DNA of 64,000 nucleotides, taken from assembly GCF_029167105.1 (NCBI RefSeq), contig NZ_JARFML010000028.1, forward strand, positions 1-64,000. The letters are read 5' to 3'. This document shows, in pieces, positions 1-8,270 of this stretch. Below the pieces are notes generated by a model. That model was not told the origin of the DNA. It saw nothing but the letters and a program-made list of their open reading frames with translations, and searched no databases. Made by a program: the position numbers and the translations under genes. Position 1 is the first letter of the stretch; each line of letters opens with the position of its first letter. The stretch is from Bradyrhizobium yuanmingense. GTDB taxonomy: Bacteria > Pseudomonadota > Alphaproteobacteria > Rhizobiales > Xanthobacteraceae.

Positions 1-49
1 CGATTCATGCGACCTCCGCCCCAGCCAACCCCCTCATCCTGAGCCCTAT

Positions 50-1333
50 ATGCACATTCTCCTGCTCGGTTCCGGCGGCCGCGAACATGCTCTGGCGTGG
101 AAGATCGCGGCCTCTCCCCTGGTGACCAAATTCTGGTGCGCGCCCGGCAATGCCGGCATTGCGAAGGAGGCGGAGTGTGTGGCGCTCGATGTCGCCGACC
201 ATGCTGCCGTGATCGACTTCTGCAAGAAGAACAAAGTCGAGCTCGTGGTGGTCGGGCCGGAGACGCCGCTCGCGGCCGGCATCGTCGATGATCTCACGGC
301 TAGCGGCATCAAGGCGTTCGGGCCGAGCAAGGCGGCGGCCCAGCTCGAAAGCTCCAAGGGTTTCACCAAGGCGCTGTGCACCGAGTTCGGCATTCCGACC
401 GGCGCCTACAAGCGCTTCACCAATGCCGATGATGCCCGCGCCTATGTGCAGAGCCAGGGCGCGCCGATCGTGGTGAAGGCCGATGGCCTTGCCGCCGGTA
501 AGGGCGTCGTCGTTGCCAAGACCGTGCGCGAGGCCGAGGACGCCATCGCCATGATGTTCGAGGGCGCCTTCGGCGAGGCCGGCACTGAAGTCGTGATCGA
601 GGAGTTTCTGCCGGGCCGCGAGATCAGCTTCTTTGCGTTGTGCGACGGCGAGACGGCGATCCCGCTGGCCTCCGCCCAGGACCACAAGCGCGTGTTCGAC
701 CACGATGTCGGCCCGAACACCGGCGGCATGGGCGCCTATTCGCCGACGCCGCTGGTGACGCCCGCCATCCACGACGCGATCATGGCGAAGATCATCCTGC
801 CGACGGTCGCGGGCATGAAGCAGCGCGGCACGCCGTTCCGCGGCGTGCTCTATGCCGGCATCATGCTGACGACGCAGGGGCCAAAGCTGTTCGAGTTCAA
901 CGTCCGCTTCGGCGATCCCGAGTGCCAGGTCTTGATGCTGCGCATGATGAGCGACATCGTGCCGGCGCTGCTCGCCGCCTGCGACGGGGAGTTGAAGCAC
1001 TTTGACCTGCGCTGGTATCCGGAATCCGCCATCACCGTGGTGATGGCCGCGAAGGGCTATCCCGGCGACTACCAGAAGGGCACGCGCATCGGCGGGCTCG
1101 AGGAGGCCGCCAAGGTCGACAATGTCGAGATCTTCCACGCCGGTACGGTTGAGAAGGACGGCGCAATCCTCGCCAATGGCGGCCGCGTGCTCAATGTCTG
1201 CGCGCTGGGGGCGACCGTGACGGAAGCGCAGGCGCGCGCCTATCAGGCCGTCGACCGCATCGACTGGCCGGACGGCTTCTGCCGCCGCGACATCGGCTGG
1301 CAGGCGGTGGAGGCGGAAAAGGCCAAAAACTAG
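50..1333 (+). CDS. purD: Phosphoribosylamine--glycine ligase (GAR synthetase)
   Basis: This 427-residue protein joins phosphoribosylamine and glycine with ATP hydrolysis, the second step of de novo purine synthesis in the cytosol. The N-terminus shows the family signature GSGGREHALAWK (residues 8-19), followed by an ATP-grasp core with VVKADGLAAGKGV and the metal-binding region NTGGMGAYSP, then FEFNVRFGDPECQ. Length is normal for PurD. The ATG at 50 begins the canonical MHILLLGSGG start, so little or nothing is missing at the window edge. It stands alone here, with a 200-base gap before the next gene. The identification is secure. Confidence 0.97.
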   Translation: MHILLLGSGGREHALAWKIAASPLVTKFWCAPGNAGIAKEAECVALDVADHAAVIDFCKKNKVELVVVGPETPLAAGIVDDLTASGIKAFGPSKAAAQLESSKGFTKALCTEFGIPTGAYKRFTNADDARAYVQSQGAPIVVKADGLAAGKGVVVAKTVREAEDAIAMMFEGAFGEAGTEVVIEEFLPGREISFFALCDGETAIPLASAQDHKRVFDHDVGPNTGGMGAYSPTPLVTPAIHDAIMAKIILPTVAGMKQRGTPFRGVLYAGIMLTTQGPKLFEFNVRFGDPECQVLMLRMMSDIVPALLAACDGELKHFDLRWYPESAITVVMAAKGYPGDYQKGTRIGGLEEAAKVDNVEIFHAGTVEKDGAILANGGRVLNVCALGATVTEAQARAYQAVDRIDWPDGFCRRDIGWQAVEAEKAKN

Positions 1334-1535
1334 CGCTTCGTTGCGGACGGTGCGCGCGAACGCGCCGGTCCGGAATATCGACGTTCGCGTCACCGCGCCG
1401 CCACATCTACACTCCAGAATGTGCAATCAGCAGTTGGGGTTAGCCGCCCCGATGATAATACCGGTACTGTGCATGGGGTTGTTTTCGACACTTTGTCGAG
1501 GCCGGCCCCGGACCGACCAACAAGGATGCAACAAG

Positions 1536-2438
1536 ATGTCCGATCTCGCCGACCTCTATCCGGGCTTTGCCGCCGAATGGATCGATACCTCGTTCGGCCG
1601 CATCTTCGCCCGCGTCGGTGGCAAGGGCCCGCCGCTGTTGCTGCTGCACGGCTTCTCCGAGACCCACGTGATGTGGCACCAGGTGGCGCCTGAGCTGGCC
1701 GAGCACTTCACGCTGATCATCGCCGACCTGCCGGGCTACGGCTGGTCCGACATGCCCGCGAGCGATGCGCTGCATATCCCCTACTCTAAGCGCGCCATGG
1801 CGAAAGCCATGGTCGAGGTCATGGAGCGGCTCGGCCACGTGCACTTCGCGCTCGCCGGCCACGACCGCGGCGGCCGCGTCGCGTACCGGCTGGCGCTCGA
1901 CCATCCCGGCCGGCTGTCGAAGCTCGCGGTGCTCGATATCCTGCCGACCTATGATTACTGGGAGCGGATGAACCGCGCCTACGCGCTGAAGATCTATCAC
2001 TGGACCTTCCTCGCGCAGCCCTATCCGCTGCCGGAGACGCTGATCGCCAATAGCGGCGAGTTCTTCCTGCGCTACAAGATGGCGAGCCAGACCAGGTCGA
2101 AGACGCTGGACGCGATCGACCCGCGCGCGCTCGAGCACTACCTCGCCCCGTTCCGCGATCCCGCCCGCATCCATGCGATGTGCGAGGACTACCGCGCCGG
2201 CGCCTATTTCGACTACGACCTCGACAAGGCCGATTTCGAGGCCGGCAAGAAGATCACCATTCCGATGCTGGCGCTGTGGGGCAATGCCGGCATCGCCCAG
2301 GCCGCCGCGACGCCGCTCGACACGTGGACACAATGGGCCACCAACGTCGACGGCATGCCGGTGGATTCGGGGCACTTCCTCACCGAGGAGAATCCGGACG
2401 TGACCGCGAGGGCGTTGCGGGAGTTCTTTGCGGCTTGA
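1536..2438 (+). CDS. Alpha/beta hydrolase of the fluoroacetate dehalogenase type
   Basis: This 300-residue alpha/beta hydrolase closely resembles the characterised fluoroacetate dehalogenase of Rhodopseudomonas palustris (RPA1163), which cleaves the C-F bond of fluoroacetate to give glycolate and fluoride. Counted from the ATG at 1536, it has the nucleophile Asp110 in AGHDRGGR, carboxylate-binding Arg111 and Arg114, acid Asp134, base His280, and the fluoride pocket His155-Trp156-Tyr219. From memory these match the published positions exactly. An upstream in-frame start exists at 1341, but MSDLADLYPGF is the family's usual beginning. No signal peptide is visible, so it should be cytosolic. The family assignment is strong; the true substrate could be another haloacetate. 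Confidence 0.88.
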   Translation: MSDLADLYPGFAAEWIDTSFGRIFARVGGKGPPLLLLHGFSETHVMWHQVAPELAEHFTLIIADLPGYGWSDMPASDALHIPYSKRAMAKAMVEVMERLGHVHFALAGHDRGGRVAYRLALDHPGRLSKLAVLDILPTYDYWERMNRAYALKIYHWTFLAQPYPLPETLIANSGEFFLRYKMASQTRSKTLDAIDPRALEHYLAPFRDPARIHAMCEDYRAGAYFDYDLDKADFEAGKKITIPMLALWGNAGIAQAAATPLDTWTQWATNVDGMPVDSGHFLTEENPDVTARALREFFAA

Positions 2439-2445
2439 TCCATCT

Positions 2446-2531
2446 CGTCATTGCGAGCGCAGCGAAGCAATCCAGACTGTCTCCGCGGAAAGACCCTGGA
2501 TTGCTTCGTCGCTTCGCTCCTCGCAATGACG
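2446..2531. repeat. Intergenic palindrome, family A (gcgaagcaatcc type)
   Basis: The ends are a perfect 12-base inverted repeat, CGTCATTGCGAG and CTCGCAATGACG, and GAAGCAATCC and GGATTGCTTC sit inside as a second pair. A second copy with the same layout lies at 63272-63361. It fills the gap between the hydrolase gene and the converging tadA gene, so it may also act as a terminator. It resembles REP/RIME-like elements common in bradyrhizobia. Confidence 0.85.
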
Positions 2532-2540
2532 GGGAGGCTC

Positions 2541-2987
2541 CTACCGCCGCTCCCGAAAGAACGCCTTGAGCAGCCGCGCCGCCTCGCTCTCGCCGACGCC
2601 GGAATAGACCTCCGGCGCGTGGTGACAGGTCGGCGAGGCAAAGAAGCGTACGCCGGATTCCACCGCGCCGCCCTTGGGGTCGGCCGCGCCGTAATAGAGC
2701 CGCCTCACCCTTGCAAACGAGATCGCGCCCGCACACATGGTGCATGGCTCCAGCGTCACGTAGAGGTCGCAGTCGACCAGCCGCTCGCTGCCGATCTTCG
2801 CGGCGGCCGCGCGCAGCGCGATGATCTCGGCATGGCCTGTCGGGTCGTGGTCGGTCAGCGTCCGGTTGGCCGCCGTGGCGATGACCTCGTAGTTGCGGAC
2901 CACCACGCATCCAATCGGAACTTCGCCCGCTTTTCCGGCATTTTCGGCCGCCAGAAGCGCCAAATCCATGAAAGAAGGGGCTTTCAT
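2541..2987 (-). CDS. tadA: tRNA-specific adenosine deaminase
   Basis: This 148-residue protein deaminates A34 to inosine in the anticodon of tRNA-Arg(ACG). The zinc deaminase motif is complete: His52-Ala-Glu54 with the proton-shuttle glutamate, and Cys82 and Cys85 in PCTMCAGAI. The ATG at 2987 is preferred because the residues upstream of it (an open frame to 3083) do not look like TadA; the enzyme normally begins a few residues before the MDLALLAAENA helix. It converges with the hydrolase gene across a palindromic repeat and is divergent from rluB. Length fits the family. Confidence 0.93.
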   Translation of the reverse strand: MKAPSFMDLALLAAENAGKAGEVPIGCVVVRNYEVIATAANRTLTDHDPTGHAEIIALRAAAAKIGSERLVDCDLYVTLEPCTMCAGAISFARVRRLYYGAADPKGGAVESGVRFFASPTCHHAPEVYSGVGESEAARLLKAFFRERR

Positions 2988-3116
2988 GCCTCGTATCATC
3001 GCCAGAAACCTGCTACTAGCTCCGCCTTCAGCAAGAGTGGATACCGATTTTGCCTGAGCATGCGGCTCGGAACGAGCGCGCACAATGCTCGCGCCACCCC
3101 TTAAGTGAGATTAGTC

Positions 3117-5126
3117 ATGCCTCGCGACAGCGACAAAGACAACGATTCCCGCGGCCGGCGAGGCCCGCCGAAGGGCCGGTCCGGCAAGCCGCGCGGGCCT
3201 GAGAAGAAATTCGCCAAGCGTGGCTTCGAGGGCAAGGCCAAGGGCGAGCGCGACAGCCGCCCGCCCCGTGGCGACCGTGACAGCCGTCCATACCGCCGCC
3301 GCGAAGAGGGCGATGCACCGCGCCGCGATTTCAGTGACCGTCCCCGCTTCAAGCGCGACGACCGCGGCAGCGAGGGCCGCGGCGAGCGCAGCTTCAAGCC
3401 GCGCGGCGATCGCCCGTCATTTGGCGGCGACGATCGTCCGCCCCGCAGGGATCGCGACGATGCACGCTCGGCCGGCCGCTCCAGCGACAGGAAGTTCGGC
3501 GACAAGAAGCCCTACGCGCCGCGCGGCGACCGTCCAGAGCGCAAGTTCGACGGCGAACGGAAATTTTCGCGGGGCGGGCCGGATCGCGAACGCGACCGTG
3601 GGGATCGCCAACGCGACCGTGGGGATCGCGGGCCGCGCGAGGATCGTGGCGACCGAAGCTTCAAGCCGCGCGGAGACCACCCGAATTTCGATCGCGGTGA
3701 TCGCGCACCGCGCGGGGATCGTCCGCGCAAGAGCTTCGACAAGGATTTCGGCGGCCGCGATCGCGGCGACGAGAAGCCTTGGCGTCAGCGCGACGATCGC
3801 CGTGAGGGTGGCCGTGGCGATGAACGTCCGCGTTTCTCTCGTTCGCGCGAAGACCGCGCATCGGGTGACCGCCCGTTCCGCGAGCGGCCGAAATTCGATC
3901 GGCCCCGTGACCGCGACAGCGAACGCGGTGACCGTCCGAAGTTCGATCGCCCACGCCAGCGCCCCGAAGGCCGCATGGACTGGCAGGAGCATCCGCGCAA
4001 CGAGGGCCGCTTCCGCGATCGTCCGCGCCGCGAGAACGAGGACGATAGCAGGATCTTCGAGAAGCGTCCCGCCTTCGGCGGCCGCGGCGCCTATCGCGAG
4101 CGCGATCGCGATTTCGAGGGCCGGCCGCGCCGCGACGACGCGCCGAAGCCGAAGAAGGCCGGCGAGCGCATCGCCAAGGTGCTGGCCCGCGCCGGGCTTG
4201 CCTCGCGCCGCGACGCCGAGGAGATGGTCACGCAGGGCCGCGTCACCGTGAATGGCCGCGTGATCAACTCGCCCGCGCTCGACATCACCAAGAACGACGT
4301 CGTCATGGTCGACGGCAAGCCATTGCCGGAGCGCGAGCGCACGCGGCTGTTTCTCTACCACAAGCCGCGCGGGCTGATGACGACGCATGACGACCCCGAG
4401 GGCCGTCCGACCGTGTTCGACAATCTGCCCGAAGGCCTGCCACGGCTGATCAGCATCGGCCGGCTCGACTTCAACACCGAGGGCTTGCTGCTGCTCACGA
4501 ACGACGGCGGGCTCGCGCGCACGCTCGAGCTGCCCGACACCGGCTGGCTGCGCCGCTACCGCGTCCGCGCCCATGGCGACGTCACCCAGGCGCAGCTCGA
4601 CGAGCTCAAGAACGGCATCGAGATCGAGGGCGTCAAGTATGGTCCGATCGAGGCCACGCTGGAGCGCGACCAGGGCGCCAATGTCTGGCTGGTGTTCGCG
4701 ATCCGCGAGGGCAAGAACCGCGAGGTGCGCAATGTCTGCGCCCATCTCGGCCTCGAGGTGAACCGGCTGATCCGCGTCTCCTACGGCCCGTTCCAGCTCG
4801 GCGAGATTCCGGAAGGGCAGGTCGAGGAGATCCGCGCGCGCGTGCTGCGCGAGCAGCTCGGCGACAAGGTGATCGAGAAGTCCGGCGCGCAGTTCGACGC
4901 GCCCGCGAAATCATCTTCGCGCGCCGACGACGCGACCAGCGAGAAGAAGCCCGCCAGCAAGCGCGCGGTGATCGCCGACCGCAAGGGCCGCCGCGTGGTC
5001 GTGCAGCGCACCGGCAGCGAGGAGGCCCGCGAGCGCAACGAGATGGAGGCGAGCGGCTACGGCCCGCCGCGCCGTCCCAAGCGCGGCTATCACGGCAAGC
5101 GCGACCTGACGCCGCGGGAGGATTAA
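3117..5126 (+). CDS. rluB: Pseudouridine synthase, RluB/RsuA family, with long charged N-terminus
   Basis: This enzyme forms pseudouridine in ribosomal RNA (RluB acts on 23S helix 90). The C-terminal half is normal: an S4 RNA-binding domain (ERIAKVLARAGLASRRDAEE), then the catalytic region with GRLDFNTEGLLLLTNDGGLA, whose Asp is the nucleophile. The first 350 or so residues are low-complexity sequence built from Arg, Asp, Gly and Pro, with repeated GDR/RDR blocks, and must be disordered and probably RNA-binding. The 669-residue length is more than twice that of E. coli RluB. An in-frame GTG lies 12 bases upstream, but the ATG at 3117 follows a better-placed AGTGAGA. rsmD follows after one base, so the two rRNA-modifying genes are probably co-translated. 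A short Ala/Lys-rich tail follows the catalytic domain. Confidence 0.9.
   Translation: MPRDSDKDNDSRGRRGPPKGRSGKPRGPEKKFAKRGFEGKAKGERDSRPPRGDRDSRPYRRREEGDAPRRDFSDRPRFKRDDRGSEGRGERSFKPRGDRPSFGGDDRPPRRDRDDARSAGRSSDRKFGDKKPYAPRGDRPERKFDGERKFSRGGPDRERDRGDRQRDRGDRGPREDRGDRSFKPRGDHPNFDRGDRAPRGDRPRKSFDKDFGGRDRGDEKPWRQRDDRREGGRGDERPRFSRSREDRASGDRPFRERPKFDRPRDRDSERGDRPKFDRPRQRPEGRMDWQEHPRNEGRFRDRPRRENEDDSRIFEKRPAFGGRGAYRERDRDFEGRPRRDDAPKPKKAGERIAKVLARAGLASRRDAEEMVTQGRVTVNGRVINSPALDITKNDVVMVDGKPLPERERTRLFLYHKPRGLMTTHDDPEGRPTVFDNLPEGLPRLISIGRLDFNTEGLLLLTNDGGLARTLELPDTGWLRRYRVRAHGDVTQAQLDELKNGIEIEGVKYGPIEATLERDQGANVWLVFAIREGKNREVRNVCAHLGLEVNRLIRVSYGPFQLGEIPEGQVEEIRARVLREQLGDKVIEKSGAQFDAPAKSSSRADDATSEKKPASKRAVIADRKGRRVVVQRTGSEEARERNEMEASGYGPPRRPKRGYHGKRDLTPRED
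3589..3630 (+). repeat. In-frame 21-base tandem duplication inside rluB
   Basis: Two adjacent 21-base units (3589-3609 and 3610-3630) differ only at their last base. Each encodes seven residues, so the reading frame is kept and the Arg/Asp/Gly tail is lengthened. This suggests the disordered region grows and shrinks by repeat slippage. Confidence 0.85.
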
Positions 5127-5127
5127 C

Positions 5128-5682
5128 TTGCGCGTCGTCGGCGGTCGTTTGAAGGGGCGCAATCTCGCCTCACCGTCCTCGCGCGACATCCGCCCGACGG
5201 CGGACCGGTTGCGCGAGTCCGTGTTCAACATCCTCGTGCACGCCTATGACGATCCGATTCCCGACGCGCGCGTGCTCGATCTCTTCGCCGGCACCGGCGC
5301 GCTCGGCATCGAGGCGTCGTCTCGCGGCGCTAAGTTCACGCTGTTCGTCGACAATGGCGCGGAGGCGCGTGCGCTGCTCCGCAGCAACGTCGAGGCGCTC
5401 GGCCTCGGCGGCGTCACCAAGGTGTATCGCCGCGATGCGACCGATCTCGGCCCCGCGCATCCCGTCGAGCCGTTCTCGCTGGTGTTCCTCGATCCGCCCT
5501 ATGGCAAGGGCTTTGCCGAGAAGGCGCTCGCGAGCCTGCGAGACGGCGGCTGGCTCACCCCGGGCGCGCTGCTGGTGGTGGAAGAGGCGAAGGCCGCGCA
5601 GTTCGTCACGCCGGAAGGATACGAGGAGATGGAGCGGCGTGCGTATGACGATACGGAGTTTGTGTTCTTGAGGACGCCGTAG
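5128..5682 (+). CDS. rsmD: 16S rRNA (guanine966-N2)-methyltransferase
   Basis: This 184-residue SAM enzyme methylates G966 of 16S rRNA. It has the SAM motif DLFAGTGALG (51-60) and the catalytic DPPY (122-125). The start is a TTG at 5128: MRVVGGRLKGRNL is the canonical RsmD N-terminus, and GGGAGGA sits just upstream. Only one base separates it from the rluB stop, suggesting coupled translation. The stop codon TAG at 5680-5682 overlaps the first two bases of a large palindrome. The function is secure. Confidence 0.93.
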   Translation: MRVVGGRLKGRNLASPSSRDIRPTADRLRESVFNILVHAYDDPIPDARVLDLFAGTGALGIEASSRGAKFTLFVDNGAEARALLRSNVEALGLGGVTKVYRRDATDLGPAHPVEPFSLVFLDPPYGKGFAEKALASLRDGGWLTPGALLVVEEAKAAQFVTPEGYEEMERRAYDDTEFVFLRTP

Positions 5683-5760
5683 GATGGGTAGAGCGAAGCG
5701 AAACCCATCGTCTCACCGCGTGGGTGGAATTGATGGGTTTCGCTACGCTCTACCCATCCT
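5681..5760. repeat. Large intergenic palindrome, family B (gatgggtagagcgaag type)
   Basis: Two 29-base arms (5681-5709 and 5732-5760) match as an inverted repeat at 28 of 29 positions, with a 22-base loop. The left arm begins inside the rsmD stop codon and the right arm ends 12 bases before the mutL stop. It is well placed to end transcription from both sides. Confidence 0.9.
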
Positions 5761-5772
5761 ACAAGGCCGGCG

Positions 5773-7587
5773 CTACCTCCGCCCGAACAGCTTCTCGACG
5801 TCGCTCAGCTTCAGCTCGACATAGGTCGGCCGGCCGTGATTGCACTGGCCGGAGTTCGGGGTGTCCTCCATCTCGCGGAGCAGGGCGTTCATCTCCTCCG
5901 GGCGCAGCCGGCGGCCGGCGCGCACCGAGCCGTGGCAGGCCATGGTCGCCGCGACGTGCATCAGGCGGCGTTCGAGCGGCAGCGCCCCGTCCCATTCAGC
6001 CATGTGCTCGGCGAGATCGCGCAGGAGGCCGCCGGCATTGGTCTTGCCGAGCAGCGATGGCGTCTCGCGCACCGCGACCGCGCCGGGGCCGAAGGATTCG
6101 ATGGCAAGGCCGAACGAGGCCAGCTCCTCGCTGCGTTCGAGCAAACGCTCCACCGTCGCCTCGTCCATCTCGACGATCTCAGGGATCAGCAGGATCTGCC
6201 GCTGCACGCCATTGGCAGCGAGCGAGGCCTTTAGCCGCTCGTAGACGATGCGCTCATGCGCGGCATGCTGGTCGACGATGATGAGGCCGTCGCGGGTCTG
6301 CGAGACGATGTAGGTCTCGTGGATCTGCGTGCGCGCCGCGCCGAGCGGGCGATCGACGAGATCGCCGGCGGGTTGGCTCTCGATCCGCACGTCAGCACTG
6401 GGCGCGCCGACGTCGAAGGCAGCCTGCACGCGCTCGGCGAAGGCGGGTGCGGCGGCGCCTTCGAACGACGGCATCGGCGCCACCGGGGCGGCTGGCGAGG
6501 CGCGCCAGTCCCAGCCTGCCGGACGGGGCGGCATGAATGCGGGCCGGAACGAGGACAGCGCGCTCTCGCCGCTGTTGGCCGCGGTGCGGCGGCCCTCGCG
6601 CGCGAGTGCTTCCTTCAAGCCATGCACGATCAGCGCGCGGACGAGGCCCGCATTGCGGAACCGCACCTCGGTCTTGGCCGGATGCACATTGGCATCGACC
6701 TCGCGCGGATCGAGCGTGACGAACAGCGCCAGCACCGGATGGCGGTCGCGCGGCAGATAGTCGGAATAAGCCGCGCGCACGGCGCCCAGGATCAGCTTGT
6801 CGCGCACCGGCCGGCCGTTGACGAAGAGATATTGGCCGAGTGCGTTGGCCTTTGTGAGCGCCGGCGCTGCGGCATAGCCGGCGACCACAATCCCCTCGCG
6901 CTCGGCATGGACCTCGATGGCGTGGCTGCGGAACTCGGCGCCGAGGATGTCGCCGAGCCGGGTCAGCCGTCCGGCCGCACCGGGCAGCGCCGCGGTCCAG
7001 GTCACCGGCGCGCGCTCCTCGCCAGCGAGCGTGAAGGCAATGTCGGGCCGCGCCATCGCGAGGCGCCGTACCACTTCGCGGATGGCTTCCGCCTCGGTGC
7101 GGTCCGTCTTCAGAAACTTGAGCCGCGCCGGCGTCGCATAGAAGAGATCGCCAACCTCGACGCGCGTGCCATGCGCCAGCGCCGCCGGCATCATCTCGGA
7201 CTTCTCGCCGCCCTCGACCGACAGCGCCCAGGCGTGCGGCTCGCTCGCGTGGCGCGTGGTGATGGAGAGGCGCGCCACCGAGCCGATCGAGGGCAGGGCC
7301 TCGCCGCGGAATCCGAGGGTGCGGATCTGCAGCAGATCCTCGTCGTCGAGCTTGGAGGTGGCGTGGCGCTCGACGGCGAGCGCGAGGTCCTTCGCGGTCA
7401 TGCCGCCGCCGTCGTCGGTGATGCCGATTCGCCGCCGCCCGCCGCCGTCGGTGAAGACGTCGATGCGGCTCGCCCCGGCATCGATGGCGTTCTCGACCAG
7501 CTCCTTGACCACGCTCGCCGGACGTTCGACCACCTCGCCGGCGGCGATGCGGTTGACGACCTGTTCTGGCAGTTGGCGGACGGGCAT
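5773..7587 (-). CDS. mutL: DNA mismatch repair protein MutL, endonuclease-type
   Basis: This 604-residue protein links MutS mismatch recognition to strand removal. The N-terminal GHKL ATPase shows VNRIAAGEVVERPASVVKEL, ENAIDAGA and GFRGEALPSI. The C-terminal domain has DQHAAHERIVYE, fitting the DQHA(X)2E(X)4E metal motif, and CNHGRPTYVEL near the end, so this MutL should nick DNA itself, unlike the E. coli protein. The linker (about residues 330-410) is Pro/Ala-rich. It reads toward rsmD across the palindrome at 5681-5760. mutS is not in this window. Confidence 0.96.
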   Translation of the reverse strand: MPVRQLPEQVVNRIAAGEVVERPASVVKELVENAIDAGASRIDVFTDGGGRRRIGITDDGGGMTAKDLALAVERHATSKLDDEDLLQIRTLGFRGEALPSIGSVARLSITTRHASEPHAWALSVEGGEKSEMMPAALAHGTRVEVGDLFYATPARLKFLKTDRTEAEAIREVVRRLAMARPDIAFTLAGEERAPVTWTAALPGAAGRLTRLGDILGAEFRSHAIEVHAEREGIVVAGYAAAPALTKANALGQYLFVNGRPVRDKLILGAVRAAYSDYLPRDRHPVLALFVTLDPREVDANVHPAKTEVRFRNAGLVRALIVHGLKEALAREGRRTAANSGESALSSFRPAFMPPRPAGWDWRASPAAPVAPMPSFEGAAAPAFAERVQAAFDVGAPSADVRIESQPAGDLVDRPLGAARTQIHETYIVSQTRDGLIIVDQHAAHERIVYERLKASLAANGVQRQILLIPEIVEMDEATVERLLERSEELASFGLAIESFGPGAVAVRETPSLLGKTNAGGLLRDLAEHMAEWDGALPLERRLMHVAATMACHGSVRAGRRLRPEEMNALLREMEDTPNSGQCNHGRPTYVELKLSDVEKLFGRR

Positions 7588-7828
7588 GAGGGCTCACTCG
7601 GCGAATATTCTCAAGTCTAATGCCGCGCAGCGACAAATGCATGGGGCAGGTCGAGCTTCCCACACCTGAAATGGCGGACATTTTCGGCGCGCCTCGTCCG
7701 CTGGGAATGCGTGGCATGTTCCGCGCCGCCGCATATGAGGAGCACAATTCCGCGAAAGCGCCGCGAAAACCCTAAACGATCACCACACGACGCGGCTTGC
7801 ATCACAGCGCGCCGTTCGAACTCTCTTC

Positions 7829-7885
7829 GCGATGAACCGTCCGGTGCAGGCGAACGGTGCAGAAGGCAACCGAACGGTTCATCGC
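7829..7885 (+). promoter_or_regulatory. Stem-loop in the leader of the small exported protein gene
   Basis: Arms at 7829-7844 and 7870-7885 pair at 15 of 16 positions around a 25-base loop. The structure ends about seven bases before the AGGAGA ribosome binding site of the next gene. The rest of the 317-base gap from 7588 shows nothing I can name. A role in translation control is inference from placement. Confidence 0.55.
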
Positions 7886-7904
7886 CACATTCCAGGAGAA
7901 ATGG

Positions 7905-8213
7905 ATGAAGTTGGTGAAGACCTCTGCGATCGCTTGCGCTCTCGCGGCCCTCGTTGCAACGCCCGTTCTCGCCCAAGGCACCTCGTCTGGGACGAGGCCT
8001 GGCGGCACTGTACAAAGCAAGCCCATGCAAGGCGGCGCGTCAGGCAGCGAGGATGAGGATCTCGGTGCACAGCAGGGCGCAGCCGGCGACAAGGTCGGCA
8101 TGAAGTCGGGCAAAGGCACGAAGGGGTCCTCGGGAACCACCGGCAGCGCGACGCGCAAGGGCACCGCGGACGATGCGGCGACCGGCGGCGCTGCGGCCGG
8201 CAAGCGCTACTGA
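7905..8213 (+). CDS. Small exported Gly/Ser/Lys-rich hypothetical protein
   Basis: I do not recognise a family. The 102-residue product has a clear signal peptide (MKLVKTSAIACALAALVATP, cleavage after VLA-Q), then a disordered low-complexity body rich in Gly, Ser, Thr, Lys and Ala. It is therefore a small periplasmic or secreted protein. A longer in-frame start at 7857 exists, but AGGAGA at 7894-7899 and the signal peptide both support the ATG at 7905. It is followed by a strong terminator shared with arfB. A stem-loop precedes its ribosome binding site. Confidence 0.75.
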   Translation: MKLVKTSAIACALAALVATPVLAQGTSSGTRPGGTVQSKPMQGGASGSEDEDLGAQQGAAGDKVGMKSGKGTKGSSGTTGSATRKGTADDAATGGAAAGKRY

Positions 8214-8231
8214 CGCCAGCTCGCGAACGGC

Positions 8232-8266
8232 AAACCTCCGGTCGCTGGCGCGACCGGAGGTTTTTT
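8232..8266. terminator. Bidirectional rho-independent terminator
   Basis: A perfect stem (8233-8245 with 8250-8262) and a TGGC loop are followed by six T on the plus strand and preceded by AAA, giving a T-run on the minus strand. It lies between the converging small exported gene and arfB and should serve both. Confidence 0.88.
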
Positions 8267-8270
8267 CGCA

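Noticed and set aside
5..1426. A 473-codon minus-strand open frame opposite purD
   Set aside because: It is Ala/Arg/His-rich with no recognisable motif, a shadow of purD.
3220..4251. A 343-codon Ala/Arg/Ser-rich frame inside rluB
   Set aside because: It is produced by the repetitive Arg/Asp/Gly coding sequence read out of frame.
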